A stretch of 64,000 nucleotides of DNA from Candidatus Acidiferrum typicum (GTDB taxonomy: Bacteria > Acidobacteriota > Terriglobia > Acidiferrales > UBA7541): assembly GCA_002478115.1 (NCBI GenBank), contig DLMH01000075.1, forward strand, positions 62,001 to 126,000, given 5' to 3'. Below are positions 26,889-35,131 of the stretch, in pieces. The position numbers and the translations under genes are program-made. Numbering within the stretch: the first letter of the stretch is position 1; each line of letters begins with the position of its first letter. The notes beneath the pieces were generated by a model. It was not told the origin of the DNA. It saw only the letters and a list, made by a program, of their open reading frames with translations, and did no database searches.

Positions 26889-27860
26889 TTGGCGGTCAAA
26901 ATCGTCCGTCAATCCAACAAGATTGCCTTGATTAGCGCGCCCTCCAGCGCAGCCGGCTTCGCTCCCGGCTCCGAAAAAGCGCCTGCCGCACTTCGCGCCG
27001 CCGGCCTCATCGAAAAACTCCAATCCATCGGCTATGAAGTCACCGACTTCGGCGATTGCGCGCCGCGTCTCTTCGCCGATGACGACGACCACAAGCGTGC
27101 CCGCAACATCCCTGAAATCGTCGCCGCTCTCAACGACCTCAAGCCTCGCGCCGAGCTGGCCGCCAAGTCCGGCGGCTTGATTCTTGTCCTCGGAGGCGAC
27201 TGTGTACAAACCGTAGCGCTGCTCGCCGGCGCGCGCCGTTACTACAAGCACCTTAGCCTCCTTTGGTTCGACCGCGACGCGGATCTCAACACGCCCGCCT
27301 CCACGCCCTCTGGCCGTCTCGACGGCATGGCCCTGGCCGGAATCATCGGCAGAGGCTCGCCGGAACTGGTGCGTTTCTGGGGTGAACCGCCCCTGGTGCG
27401 CGAGCCGGACACGCTGATTTTCGGATTGGTGCGCCTGGATCCCGCGGAGCAGGAATTTCTGGTGCGCTCGCCCATGCGCCATGTGTTCGCCGCCGATATT
27501 CAGGCCAAGGGTCTCCCGCAGGCGGCACACGATGCGCTCGGCCAATTGCACGCCGATGCGCGTGAATTTATGCTGCACCTCGATTTGGACGTGATCTCCC
27601 AGGAAGAGTTTCCCGCGACAAACGTGCCAGGCAGCGGCGGGCTGACTTTCAGCGAAGTGCAAACCTCGCTGGAAGAATTTGCCAAGCACAAGAACCTGCT
27701 TGGCCTCGATGTAGCGCAGTACAACCCCGAGCGCGATCCCGATGGAGCCGGAGCGCGAAGGCTCGTGGACTTGCTTGCCAGCGTGCTCTCCGCGCGCCTG
27801 GCGGCGTTGACCCAGACTGCACCCGTAGCAGCAGAAGAAACGCCTTCAGCGACGCCTTGA
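26889..27860 (+). CDS. Arginase/ureohydrolase-fold protein lacking the three active-site histidines
   Basis: 323 residues from TTG 26889, supported by AAGGAG 7 bases upstream. The fold signatures of the arginase family are recognisable: GLILVLGGDC, LSLLWFDRDADLNTP, SGRLDGMALAG and FMLHLDLDVIS. Three key residues differ. The metal-ligand His of GGDH is Cys105, the His of DAHxD is Asp130 (DRDAD), and the catalytic-loop His of GNxHG is Asp145. The four Asp ligands (128, 132, 232, 234) remain. The product may bind a different metal or act on another substrate; classical arginase activity is doubtful. The C-terminus is extended by about 20 Ala/Thr/Pro residues. Confidence 0.85.
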   Translation: MAVKIVRQSNKIALISAPSSAAGFAPGSEKAPAALRAAGLIEKLQSIGYEVTDFGDCAPRLFADDDDHKRARNIPEIVAALNDLKPRAELAAKSGGLILVLGGDCVQTVALLAGARRYYKHLSLLWFDRDADLNTPASTPSGRLDGMALAGIIGRGSPELVRFWGEPPLVREPDTLIFGLVRLDPAEQEFLVRSPMRHVFAADIQAKGLPQAAHDALGQLHADAREFMLHLDLDVISQEEFPATNVPGSGGLTFSEVQTSLEEFAKHKNLLGLDVAQYNPERDPDGAGARRLVDLLASVLSARLAALTQTAPVAAEETPSATP

Positions 27861-28159
27861 GTGCCAGAAAAGTTAGAATGTAAAGGGAAGAGAGCATCGC
27901 CCTCTGCGCGGGCGGAGTTGCGGGCGCGAGTCTCGCCGCCCATAGGCGCTGAAATGGGGCTTAATCGATAGGAACCCGCACCCCCCTGTTGCTTTGCGTT
28001 TCGTGCCACAATGATGAAAATCAGCGCCCAGCCCCCGGCGTCTGCCTTACTTTCCCAGCCCCGATGTAGCCGCCAAATGATTTGATTGCCTACGGGACCC
28101 CGTGGGAAGAGAATCAAGGGTCCCCCCAGGTCAAGGGATTTCCTGGTCGGAGGTGTGTG

Positions 28160-29734
28160 ATGGCCGATTTCTGGAAGCGGTGCGAAGGGCGAGTGGTTGA
28201 GCAAAAGTACCCGCTAAAGGAATTTCTGGGCGGGACGCCGAGTAGCGGGGTTTTCTTAACAGCCCATAGTGGTGCGCCGGCGGGAAAAGCGGTTATCAAG
28301 TTTATTCTGGCGCACCCGGGGACGGCGAAATTGCACCTCTCGCGTTGGGCGCGCGCCGCGCGGCTTTCTCATCCCAATTTGCTGCAGCTCCTGGACTCCG
28401 GGCGCTGCGGACTGGAAGGACGAGACCTGCTCTATGTCGTGGTCGAGTACGCGGAAGAGAATCTCTCGCAAATTCTGCCGGAACGAGCGCTGACGGCGGA
28501 AGAAACCCGCGAGATGATGGCTCCCGTCGCGGAGGCTTTGATCTATCTGCACGGAGAAGGTCTGGCGCATGGGCACCTCAAGCCCGCGAATGTGCACGCG
28601 ATCGGCGAACAGATCAAGCTTTCGGTCGATTCGGTGACGGTGCTGGGGGAATTGCAGCTCGTGGGACGGGGCGCGGATTCCTACGGCGCGCCGGAGTTGC
28701 TTTCATCTCCAGTCACAGCGGCGAGCGACATCTGGTCATTGGGCATCACGCTGGTGGAGGCGCTGACGCAGCACGCACCGGACGTGCAAGCTACGCGACA
28801 GGGTGGTCCCGAAGTTCCGGCTACCCTTCCTCAACCGTTTCAGGATATTGCGCGGCATGCCTTGCAACGCGATCCAGCGCTGCGATGGACCCCGGCCAGT
28901 ATTGCAGCGCGTCTGAAACCTGGACACGTTGTGGAACCGGAAGCGCCGTCCCTCCCGGCGGTGAGCGCCGCGCCCGCGAAGACCACAGCGGCGAAACTTT
29001 CTCCGCTGGACGTTCCGCTCTCGCCGGAGCGCGGGATTCCGGTGGCCAAGTTAGCGGTAGTGCCCCAGAGAGTGATGCCGCCACAGCAAAAGCCGGGTGC
29101 ACCGGCAAAGAAAATGGTGGTTTTCCCCAACTACGCGATTCCGGTGCTCGCGGCGATCTTCGTTGTCGCGGCCATTGTTGTGTTGCCAAAACTTCTGCGC
29201 CATCAGCAAGGGACTCCAGCGTCCGCTGGCGCCTCATCGGCTCAGACGCGGTCCGAAACAATACCCTCGGACCACGCTCGCAATCAGGCCCTGCCCGCTT
29301 CGCAGCCAACAGTGAAGGATTCTGCAAGGGCAGCAGTCGAAAAGGCTCCTCCTGCATCCGCCGCGCCCGCAAAATTGCGGACTGAGATCGTTCCCGCGAC
29401 GCCAGCGCCAACGCCTGCCAGTGATTCGCCCGCGCCAGGAGAAGTTTTGGACCAGGTCTTGCCCGAGGTTCCCGATAAGGCGCTCAACACAATCCGAGGG
29501 GTTGTGCGGGTTACCGTGCGCGTGCATGTGGATGCTGCCGGGAACGTTTCGCAGGCTGAGCTCGAAGCGCCCGGTCCCAGCCGGTATTTTGCCGATCTGG
29601 CATTGAAAGCGGCAGGGAAGTGGGTTTTTGGCTCGCCGGAATTGGAAGGCAAGAGTGTGGCGAGCGAGTGGCTGATCCGATTCGACTATTCACAATCGGG
29701 TGTCGTGGCGTTGCCGCAGCAAACAGCGCCGTAA
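28160..29734 (+). CDS. Pseudokinase - transmembrane helix - TonB C-terminal domain fusion
   Basis: 524 residues from ATG 28160 with GGAGG upstream. Residues about 1-270 have a Ser/Thr-kinase fold: Lys47 in KAVIKFI, VVVEYAEENL hinge, then YGAPELLSS and DIWSLGITLVEALT (APE and subdomain IX). The catalytic loop is HGHLKPAN, so the HRD Asp is His139, and DFG reads DSV; the glycine loop is also weak. A Pro/Ala-rich stretch precedes a membrane helix (YAIPVLAAIFVVAAIVVLP, near 325-348). Residues about 430-520 are a TonB-type domain (GVVRVTVRVHVDAAGNVSQAEL). The topology implies a cytoplasmic pseudokinase sensing domain and a periplasmic TonB-like end (inference). The 299 bases upstream hold no other gene. 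Confidence 0.85.
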   Translation: MADFWKRCEGRVVEQKYPLKEFLGGTPSSGVFLTAHSGAPAGKAVIKFILAHPGTAKLHLSRWARAARLSHPNLLQLLDSGRCGLEGRDLLYVVVEYAEENLSQILPERALTAEETREMMAPVAEALIYLHGEGLAHGHLKPANVHAIGEQIKLSVDSVTVLGELQLVGRGADSYGAPELLSSPVTAASDIWSLGITLVEALTQHAPDVQATRQGGPEVPATLPQPFQDIARHALQRDPALRWTPASIAARLKPGHVVEPEAPSLPAVSAAPAKTTAAKLSPLDVPLSPERGIPVAKLAVVPQRVMPPQQKPGAPAKKMVVFPNYAIPVLAAIFVVAAIVVLPKLLRHQQGTPASAGASSAQTRSETIPSDHARNQALPASQPTVKDSARAAVEKAPPASAAPAKLRTEIVPATPAPTPASDSPAPGEVLDQVLPEVPDKALNTIRGVVRVTVRVHVDAAGNVSQAELEAPGPSRYFADLALKAAGKWVFGSPELEGKSVASEWLIRFDYSQSGVVALPQQTAP

Positions 29735-29802
29735 GTCACTCATAGTCCGTGCGGATGGCGGAAAATGTTTCCATCGCAAGTAAATATCCGGGAGGAGAAA
29801 GG

Positions 29803-30714
29803 TCAGCCCGGGGCGGCGGCGCGCTTACGGTGGTAACGCGCGAGGCCCAGCCACGAAAGTTGCAGGGCGCCGTTGAACAGGTAGTGATCCACTTCCTCCT
29901 GGCAAAGAGATGCCCTGGCCTCGGCGGCAATCGCGTTGATGAAAGCCTCGCTGGCTTGCGACTCCTCCACTCCCTCGGAAAGAATCTTGGCCACAAGCTC
30001 GCTCCAGCGGAGGAGGCGCTCCCGGTAGCTGGCGATATGGCGCGCGGGATGATCGGAGAAGCTGAAGTGGGTTAGAAAAAGCCGCTTGGGGTCGAGCGCG
30101 GCGATGGCGTCCAAAGAGCTGCTCCACAGCTCGAGGTTGATGTCCGGTGGAGGAGTGGCGGGCAGGATGAAAGGATGCCCTTCGATGGCGATGCCCGCGG
30201 TATCGCCCACAAAAGCAATCCCTTCCAAGCCATCGAAATAAGTGACGTGATGCGAGGCGTGGCCCGGAGTATAAACAACCTGAAGTTGCCGAGATCCAAA
30301 GGTGAGCGTTTCGCCGCCCTCCAGGATGCATAGGTTGGACTGGGGCACGGCAAGGAATTCACCGTAAAGTCGTTGCATCGTGTCCCCATAAAGACGCCGG
30401 GCGCTATCGAGCAACTTGCAAGGATCGGCCATGTGCGGGGCGCCCCTCGAGTGCACATAAACCCGCAGCCGCGGATTTTCACGCACGAGGGAGCCGGAAG
30501 CGCCGGCATGATCCAGGTGGATGTGGGTCAGAAAGAGAGCGTCGAGCTCGCTGATGCGCAGGCCGTGAACGGCCAGTTGTTCGCGGAGATGGGGAATCGT
30601 GGACGATGGCCCGGGATCAACCAGTGCGACAGCGTCGCCGTAACGCAGCAAGGCTGAGGCAATGGAGCGAGGATGGCCGGCCCAGCGCAAATCGAGAGGG
30701 ATTGTGGGTGTCAT
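29803..30714 (-). CDS. MBL-fold metallo-hydrolase
   Basis: 303 residues. The metallo-beta-lactamase-fold zinc motif is FLTHIHLDHAG (HxHxDH). Downstream ligands are PGHASHH, FVGDTAG (Asp) and FLTHFSFSDH. The C-terminal helices (ERLLRWSELVAKILSEGVEESQ) are typical of glyoxalase-II-like and related MBL hydrolases. No signal peptide, so cytoplasmic. Substrate is unknown: the fold covers thioester, phosphodiester and lactone hydrolases. The gene is convergent with the pseudokinase-TonB gene and shows no operon partner. Confidence 0.92.
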   Translation of the reverse strand: MTPTIPLDLRWAGHPRSIASALLRYGDAVALVDPGPSSTIPHLREQLAVHGLRISELDALFLTHIHLDHAGASGSLVRENPRLRVYVHSRGAPHMADPCKLLDSARRLYGDTMQRLYGEFLAVPQSNLCILEGGETLTFGSRQLQVVYTPGHASHHVTYFDGLEGIAFVGDTAGIAIEGHPFILPATPPPDINLELWSSSLDAIAALDPKRLFLTHFSFSDHPARHIASYRERLLRWSELVAKILSEGVEESQASEAFINAIAAEARASLCQEEVDHYLFNGALQLSWLGLARYHRKRAAAPG

Positions 30715-31045
30715 AAAGTGAACAGTTTAGCCTAAAAGGGCGGGGTAGAATCGTTGCGATGTTTGCCGTTTCTGACCATTCCGAGAGCGGCCGGGGAACC
30801 CGATCGGACATGAGGAATTACTTGCAGAATGATTTAGTTGTGGACTATTCTTTTCAGGCAGCAGCTTGCTTCTTTTTACCCCTTGCGATGACGAGTGAGT
30901 CGGCATTGTGTTTCCGCCCCAATGTAAAGAGACAAGCGCTGAGCTGCGTATTGTCCTGCGCCCTTCGCCCAGCGCAGTCGACGCTCTTAAAGGAAAACGC
31001 ATGGACCACACGGGATTCTCATGTACAAATTTAGGGAGGAATACA
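30715..31045. other. Gene-free 331-base leader of the OmpA-type gene
   Basis: This divergent region separates the MBL hydrolase and the OmpA-type porin genes. Short open frames here have no ribosome sites. GGGAGGAA at 31033-31040 is the porin gene's ribosome site. No riboswitch or repeat that I recognise is present; porin leaders of this length can be regulated by small RNAs, but nothing proves it here. Confidence 0.4.
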
Positions 31046-32746
31046 ATGCTGAAATGGACTGTAACGGTGGTCATGGGCGTGCTTCTCGCCCTGCCACTCT
31101 GTGCGCAGGAGAAGAATGCAATCACCGCATATAACTGGAACGCAACGTCGGAAAATAGCGTAGCGGCCACAAGCACGGGGCGCGATTTTAGCATCGCCCC
31201 GGCATCGCCGCGCCTATTTGCCATGCCAGCCGCCGCGGCAGGCAAGCCGGCGGACATTTTTTCGGACTGGGCGAACAACCCGTGGAACCGTGGGGCTTGG
31301 GGTCGGCTGACGCCAAGATTTGAGGTTGCGGGGCTCTTCAGCTACATCAACTTCGACCCTGGTTCGGAGCCCAACTTCAATAACTTTGGAGCAACGGGTT
31401 CGTTTGCTTACAATGCCAACAAGTGGCTCGGGCTGGTTGCGGAAATCGGCGGTTACACCTTCTCGCGGAACATCTATGTGCTTCCCACAGGGGCAACCCA
31501 GGAGATACAGAACACCATTAAGGGCGATCAGTGGACCTACATGTTCGGGCCGCGGTTGAACTACCGGCACTTCGATCATTTCGTCCCCTTTGCGGAAGTC
31601 CTTTTTGGCGACGCGCGTGGCCACCCTAACCTCACCGGCAACGCGACGGCGCAGAGCTCCTTTGGCTTGGCGCTCGGCGGTGGTGTGGATGTGGTCTTAG
31701 CGAGGAATATCGCCTGGCGCTTTATTGAAGCCGACTATTTCATGACCAACTACTCCGGTCCAGATTTGGCCGCGAGCGCCAGGCAGAACAACTTCCGCAT
31801 TGGCAGCGGTATCGTGATCCGCTGGGACTACCCCCCCGCTCCGCCGAAGCCCAATCATCCGCCAGTGGCGGCTTGCTCGGCGGCCGTGCCTTCGGTTTAC
31901 CAGGGCTCGACGGATCCCGTGGCGATCCACGTGAACGCCAGCGATCCCGATAATGACCCGCTCACCTACAGCTATACGGCCACGGGCGGCACGGTCGACG
32001 GCACGGGCCCGGATGCGCGTTGGAACCCCACGGGCTTGGCCCTGGGCTCTTACACCATCAATGTCAAGGTAGACGATGGCCGCGGCGGAACGGCTACTTG
32101 CGCCGCCGACGTTGCGGTTGCCCAGCGGCCGAATTCTCCACCGGTTATCTCTTGCTCGCCGGAACGCAATCCGATTATCTCCGGCGAACGCGTGGCTATC
32201 ATTTCGCGCGCATCCGATCCGGATGGCGATCCCTTGACCTACAGCTATTCCGCAACGGGCGGCCAGATTTCCGGCACCACCGCCACCGCGCAGTTTGATT
32301 CCACCGGGTTGGCTGCGGCCAGCTACGGTATTACCTGCACTGCGGATGATGGCCGCGGCGGCAGGACCAGCGCCCCAACCAGCGTCGATGTGCAGGCTCC
32401 TGCACCCCCGCCGCAGGCTAGCAAGGTGGGCGATTGCGGTTACACCAAGGTCGCCGCGTCGCGCTTTGACAATGCTTGCAAGCGCGTGGGCGATGATGTG
32501 GCCTTGCGCTTGAAGAATGAACCGAACGCCAAGCTGGTAATCGTCGGCTTCGCGGATCCCAAGGAACCCAAGGCCGCGAAGCTGGCCGAAACTCGTGCCG
32601 AACTCGCCAAGAAGTATCTGGGCGAGAAGGGCATCGACGCCTCGCGCATCAGCACCCGTGCCGGCACAGCGTCTACCGAAAAGGGTATGGAGAAGGACAA
32701 CCGTCGCGTGGACTTCGTCTTCGTACCGGAAGGCGCGGCGTACTAA
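31046..32746 (+). CDS. Outer-membrane beta-barrel protein with two Ig-like repeats and an OmpA peptidoglycan-binding domain
   Basis: 566 residues from ATG 31046 (GGGAGGAA 5 bases before). Signal peptide WTVTVVMGVLLALPLCAQ. Residues about 70-265 are amphipathic strands (PRFEVAGLFSYINFDPG, WTYMFGPRLNYRHF, NNFRIGSGIVIRW) forming an OmpA/OprF-like barrel. A PPAPPKPNHPP linker leads to two related domains with DPDNDPLTYSYTATGG and DPDGDPLTYSYSATGG, similar to PKD/cadherin-like modules. The last 100 residues are an OmpA-type domain (LVIVGFADPKEPK, ending NRRVDFVFVPE) that holds the peptidoglycan. It should link outer membrane and cell wall. A strong terminator follows. Confidence 0.92.
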   Translation: MLKWTVTVVMGVLLALPLCAQEKNAITAYNWNATSENSVAATSTGRDFSIAPASPRLFAMPAAAAGKPADIFSDWANNPWNRGAWGRLTPRFEVAGLFSYINFDPGSEPNFNNFGATGSFAYNANKWLGLVAEIGGYTFSRNIYVLPTGATQEIQNTIKGDQWTYMFGPRLNYRHFDHFVPFAEVLFGDARGHPNLTGNATAQSSFGLALGGGVDVVLARNIAWRFIEADYFMTNYSGPDLAASARQNNFRIGSGIVIRWDYPPAPPKPNHPPVAACSAAVPSVYQGSTDPVAIHVNASDPDNDPLTYSYTATGGTVDGTGPDARWNPTGLALGSYTINVKVDDGRGGTATCAADVAVAQRPNSPPVISCSPERNPIISGERVAIISRASDPDGDPLTYSYSATGGQISGTTATAQFDSTGLAAASYGITCTADDGRGGRTSAPTSVDVQAPAPPPQASKVGDCGYTKVAASRFDNACKRVGDDVALRLKNEPNAKLVIVGFADPKEPKAAKLAETRAELAKKYLGEKGIDASRISTRAGTASTEKGMEKDNRRVDFVFVPEGAAY

Positions 32747-32805
32747 GAACCCATGTCCCGCTTGAGTGCTGCTCCACTCGTGTCGGGACTTGAAAACATA
32801 ACGCG

Positions 32806-32850
32806 AACCCGGGCTCTCCGAACTCTGCTGTGGAGAGCCCGGTTTGTTTT
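32806..32850 (+). terminator. Strong intrinsic terminator after the OmpA-type gene
   Basis: GGGCTCTCC (32811-32819) pairs perfectly with GGAGAGCCC (32832-32840), extended by AACC/GGTT across a bulge, then TTGTTTT. The right part overlaps the region just before the next gene's start (32863). Confidence 0.85.
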
Positions 32851-32862
32851 GGGGCGAGGCTC

Positions 32863-34878
32863 ATGGCGCGACGCGGGGAAAACACGGAGCGATTGCTGCT
32901 GAGGATCTGGATTGCAGTTCTCATCACGCTGAGCGCAGCCGCGGGCGCCGCTGCGCAGATTTGGCAGCGACTCGGGCCGGAAGGTGGCATGGTGGTGTCC
33001 CTTGCCACGGCCACAGGCGGACGATTATTTCTCGGCACGGCGGACGGCCATGTGTTCGCCAGCGAGGATGGGGCGGGGAGATGGGAATTGCGCGGCCGTG
33101 TAGACAGCCGCACGGACGCCGTGATATCCCGGCTGGTGGCCGACCCCCGTGAGTTAAATCGCGTGTATGCCGCAGTGTGGTACCAGGAACCCGGGAAAGG
33201 CGGCGGTGTTTTCCGGAGCGAAGATTCCGGGCGAACATGGAGTCAACTCGGATTGCCAGAAGAAGAGGTGCGGGCTTTGGAGCTTGCCTCGGGGCAGCCG
33301 GATGTTTTGGTCGCGGGAACCCGCAGTGGAGTATTTCGCTCGCGGGACACCGGGCGAAACTGGGAGCGCATCTCTCCGGCGGGGGATGCAGAACTGGAAA
33401 ACGTCGATTCGATCGCCGTGGATCCCGGCGACTCCAGCATCATCTATGCCGGCACCTTTCATTTGCCCTGGAAGACCACGGATGGGGGAAAGACCTGGAA
33501 CTCCGTTGCCGCTGGGCTGATTGATGATTCGGACATCATGAGTTTGCGAGTGGATGCCACGAATCCCTCGCGCGTCTACTTGAGCGCCTGCTCGGGCATT
33601 TACCGCAGCGAGAACCAGGGCGGCGTTTGGACGAAGCTTCAGGGCATCCCATATGCCGCGCGGAGAACGCACCAGATCGTCCAGGACACTCGCCATCCGG
33701 AAATCCTCTATGCCGCGACCACCGAAGGGCTGTGGGTTACCCGCGATGCCGGCGAGAACTGGAAGAGAACGACCCCGAAAGACTGGGTGGTCACAGGGGT
33801 GGTGGTCCTGGCTGGGAACGAGGGCGCCCCAGGAAAAGTTGTGTTGGGGACTGAGGGGCAGGGAGTCCTCGTCAGTGAGGACGCGGGAGAGAACTTTCTG
33901 GGGGCGAACGCCGGCTTTCGCCATCTGGTTGTCAAGCAACTCGTGGCAGACACCTGGCAAGACCCGCGGCACCTTCTCCTGTGGACGGAGCAGGGCGTTG
34001 AACGCATCTGGGAAAGCCGGGATGCGGGAAAGAGTTGGGCACCCATGCAGCTTGCCGCAGAAGGCCCTGGGGAAACGCTAGTTCTTCATCCGGAAATGAT
34101 CCAGAAAATTTACGCGAGTCCATGGGGATGGCTGGCGCAGTTGAATAGTGGGCAAATCTGGATGTGGGATGCAAATAAGGGGCGATGGAAGGAGTGGAAA
34201 TTCGCCCTGGCCTCGGGAAGCACGGACCCTGCGCGGGGAACGCGCAAAGGGCGCCGATCGGCGCCGCGGATAGCCCTTAAGGTATCCGGTAGTTCCATCG
34301 CGCTTTCGCGAAACGCCATCTACTTCGCGGCCCGCGAAGGGGTGATGCGGTGCTCGCCCGGGGCGGCTTGTGCGCGAATGCAAGCGTTCGGGCGGAGCGG
34401 CCTCGTGGATGCTATCTGGGCTTCTGGTGACGGCCAACTCCTGGGAGTGGCGGCCGATGGAAAACTTAGAATTTCCGTGAATGCAGGGGCGGATGGGGTC
34501 TGGCGCGACCTGCCTGCGGGCATAACCGAAGTGGCATGGCTTGACGGATGGTTGCGTGCCGGGAGGCTGACTCTATTCCTGGGAACGGACAATGGGCTGT
34601 TTGCGTCCTTGGACGGGGGAGTTCGCTGGATGCGGCGCGAGAATGGATTGCCAGCAGGACCGATTGAGAGATGGCTCAGAGGCGACAACATTCTGATGGT
34701 TTCGTTGAGGCAGGGCGGGCTCTACCTCTCCCGGGATGAGGGCACGAGCTGGACGAGGCTCGATGAGGACGCGGAAAGGGGCAGGGCGGCAGGCCTGGCA
34801 GAAGTCGAGCCGGGCGTTGTGATTGTAGGATCGCAAAGGGAAGGGGTGCTCCAATTGGAACTGGGGCCGGGGAAGTAG
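32863..34878 (+). CDS. Secreted BNR/sortilin-type beta-propeller protein
   Basis: 671 residues. ATG 32863 is chosen because it gives a signal peptide (LLLRIWIAVLITLSAAAGAAAQ); a GTG at 32830 is inside the preceding terminator. At least eight propeller-type units with Asp-box-like turns appear: SEDGAGRW, SEDSGRTWSQ, SRDTGRNWER, TTDGGKTWNS, SENQGGVWTK, TRDAGENWKR, SEDAGENFLG, SRDAGKSWAP and, near the end, SRDEGTSWTR. Such photosystem II stability factor/sortilin-like propellers are found in secreted proteins, often binding polymers or proteins. No catalytic residues for a glycosidase are recognisable. Function is open; it is a single-gene unit. Confidence 0.85.
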   Translation: MARRGENTERLLLRIWIAVLITLSAAAGAAAQIWQRLGPEGGMVVSLATATGGRLFLGTADGHVFASEDGAGRWELRGRVDSRTDAVISRLVADPRELNRVYAAVWYQEPGKGGGVFRSEDSGRTWSQLGLPEEEVRALELASGQPDVLVAGTRSGVFRSRDTGRNWERISPAGDAELENVDSIAVDPGDSSIIYAGTFHLPWKTTDGGKTWNSVAAGLIDDSDIMSLRVDATNPSRVYLSACSGIYRSENQGGVWTKLQGIPYAARRTHQIVQDTRHPEILYAATTEGLWVTRDAGENWKRTTPKDWVVTGVVVLAGNEGAPGKVVLGTEGQGVLVSEDAGENFLGANAGFRHLVVKQLVADTWQDPRHLLLWTEQGVERIWESRDAGKSWAPMQLAAEGPGETLVLHPEMIQKIYASPWGWLAQLNSGQIWMWDANKGRWKEWKFALASGSTDPARGTRKGRRSAPRIALKVSGSSIALSRNAIYFAAREGVMRCSPGAACARMQAFGRSGLVDAIWASGDGQLLGVAADGKLRISVNAGADGVWRDLPAGITEVAWLDGWLRAGRLTLFLGTDNGLFASLDGGVRWMRRENGLPAGPIERWLRGDNILMVSLRQGGLYLSRDEGTSWTRLDEDAERGRAAGLAEVEPGVVIVGSQREGVLQLELGPGK

Positions 34879-35000
34879 TGGGCGCTAGCGAACACGCGAT
34901 GTGCAAAACCGAGCAAGTATAGCCCAAGAGCCAGAATCAAACGGAAACTGTTCCATTGCAGTACACTACTGCTAATAGTCCTGTTTTGGTAATTAACACA

Positions 35001-35029
35001 TTGACAATACCCTAAATCTGTCATAGAAG
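35001..35029 (+). promoter_or_regulatory. Candidate sigma-70-type promoter of the NtrC-like operon
   Basis: TTGACA at 35001-35006, a 17-base spacer, then TAGAAG at 35024-35029. The -35 box is perfect and the -10 box matches four of six positions. It lies about 100 bases before the regulator's start codon (35132) in an AT-rich stretch. Confidence 0.45.
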
Positions 35030-35131
35030 TGAGATGTGCAAAGGCTTTCCCGGAATGGAATGCGCCCCCTTCCCCATTCGGTATCTATTCCCTCGGGCCC
35101 AGTCGAAGATCGTAAGTGGGATGGAGCGACT

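Noticed and set aside
27861..28159. Small gene or leader peptide before the pseudokinase gene
   Set aside because: Only a 24-codon frame without a ribosome site; a GGGACCC/GGGTCCC hairpin near 28096-28128 is the only visible structure.
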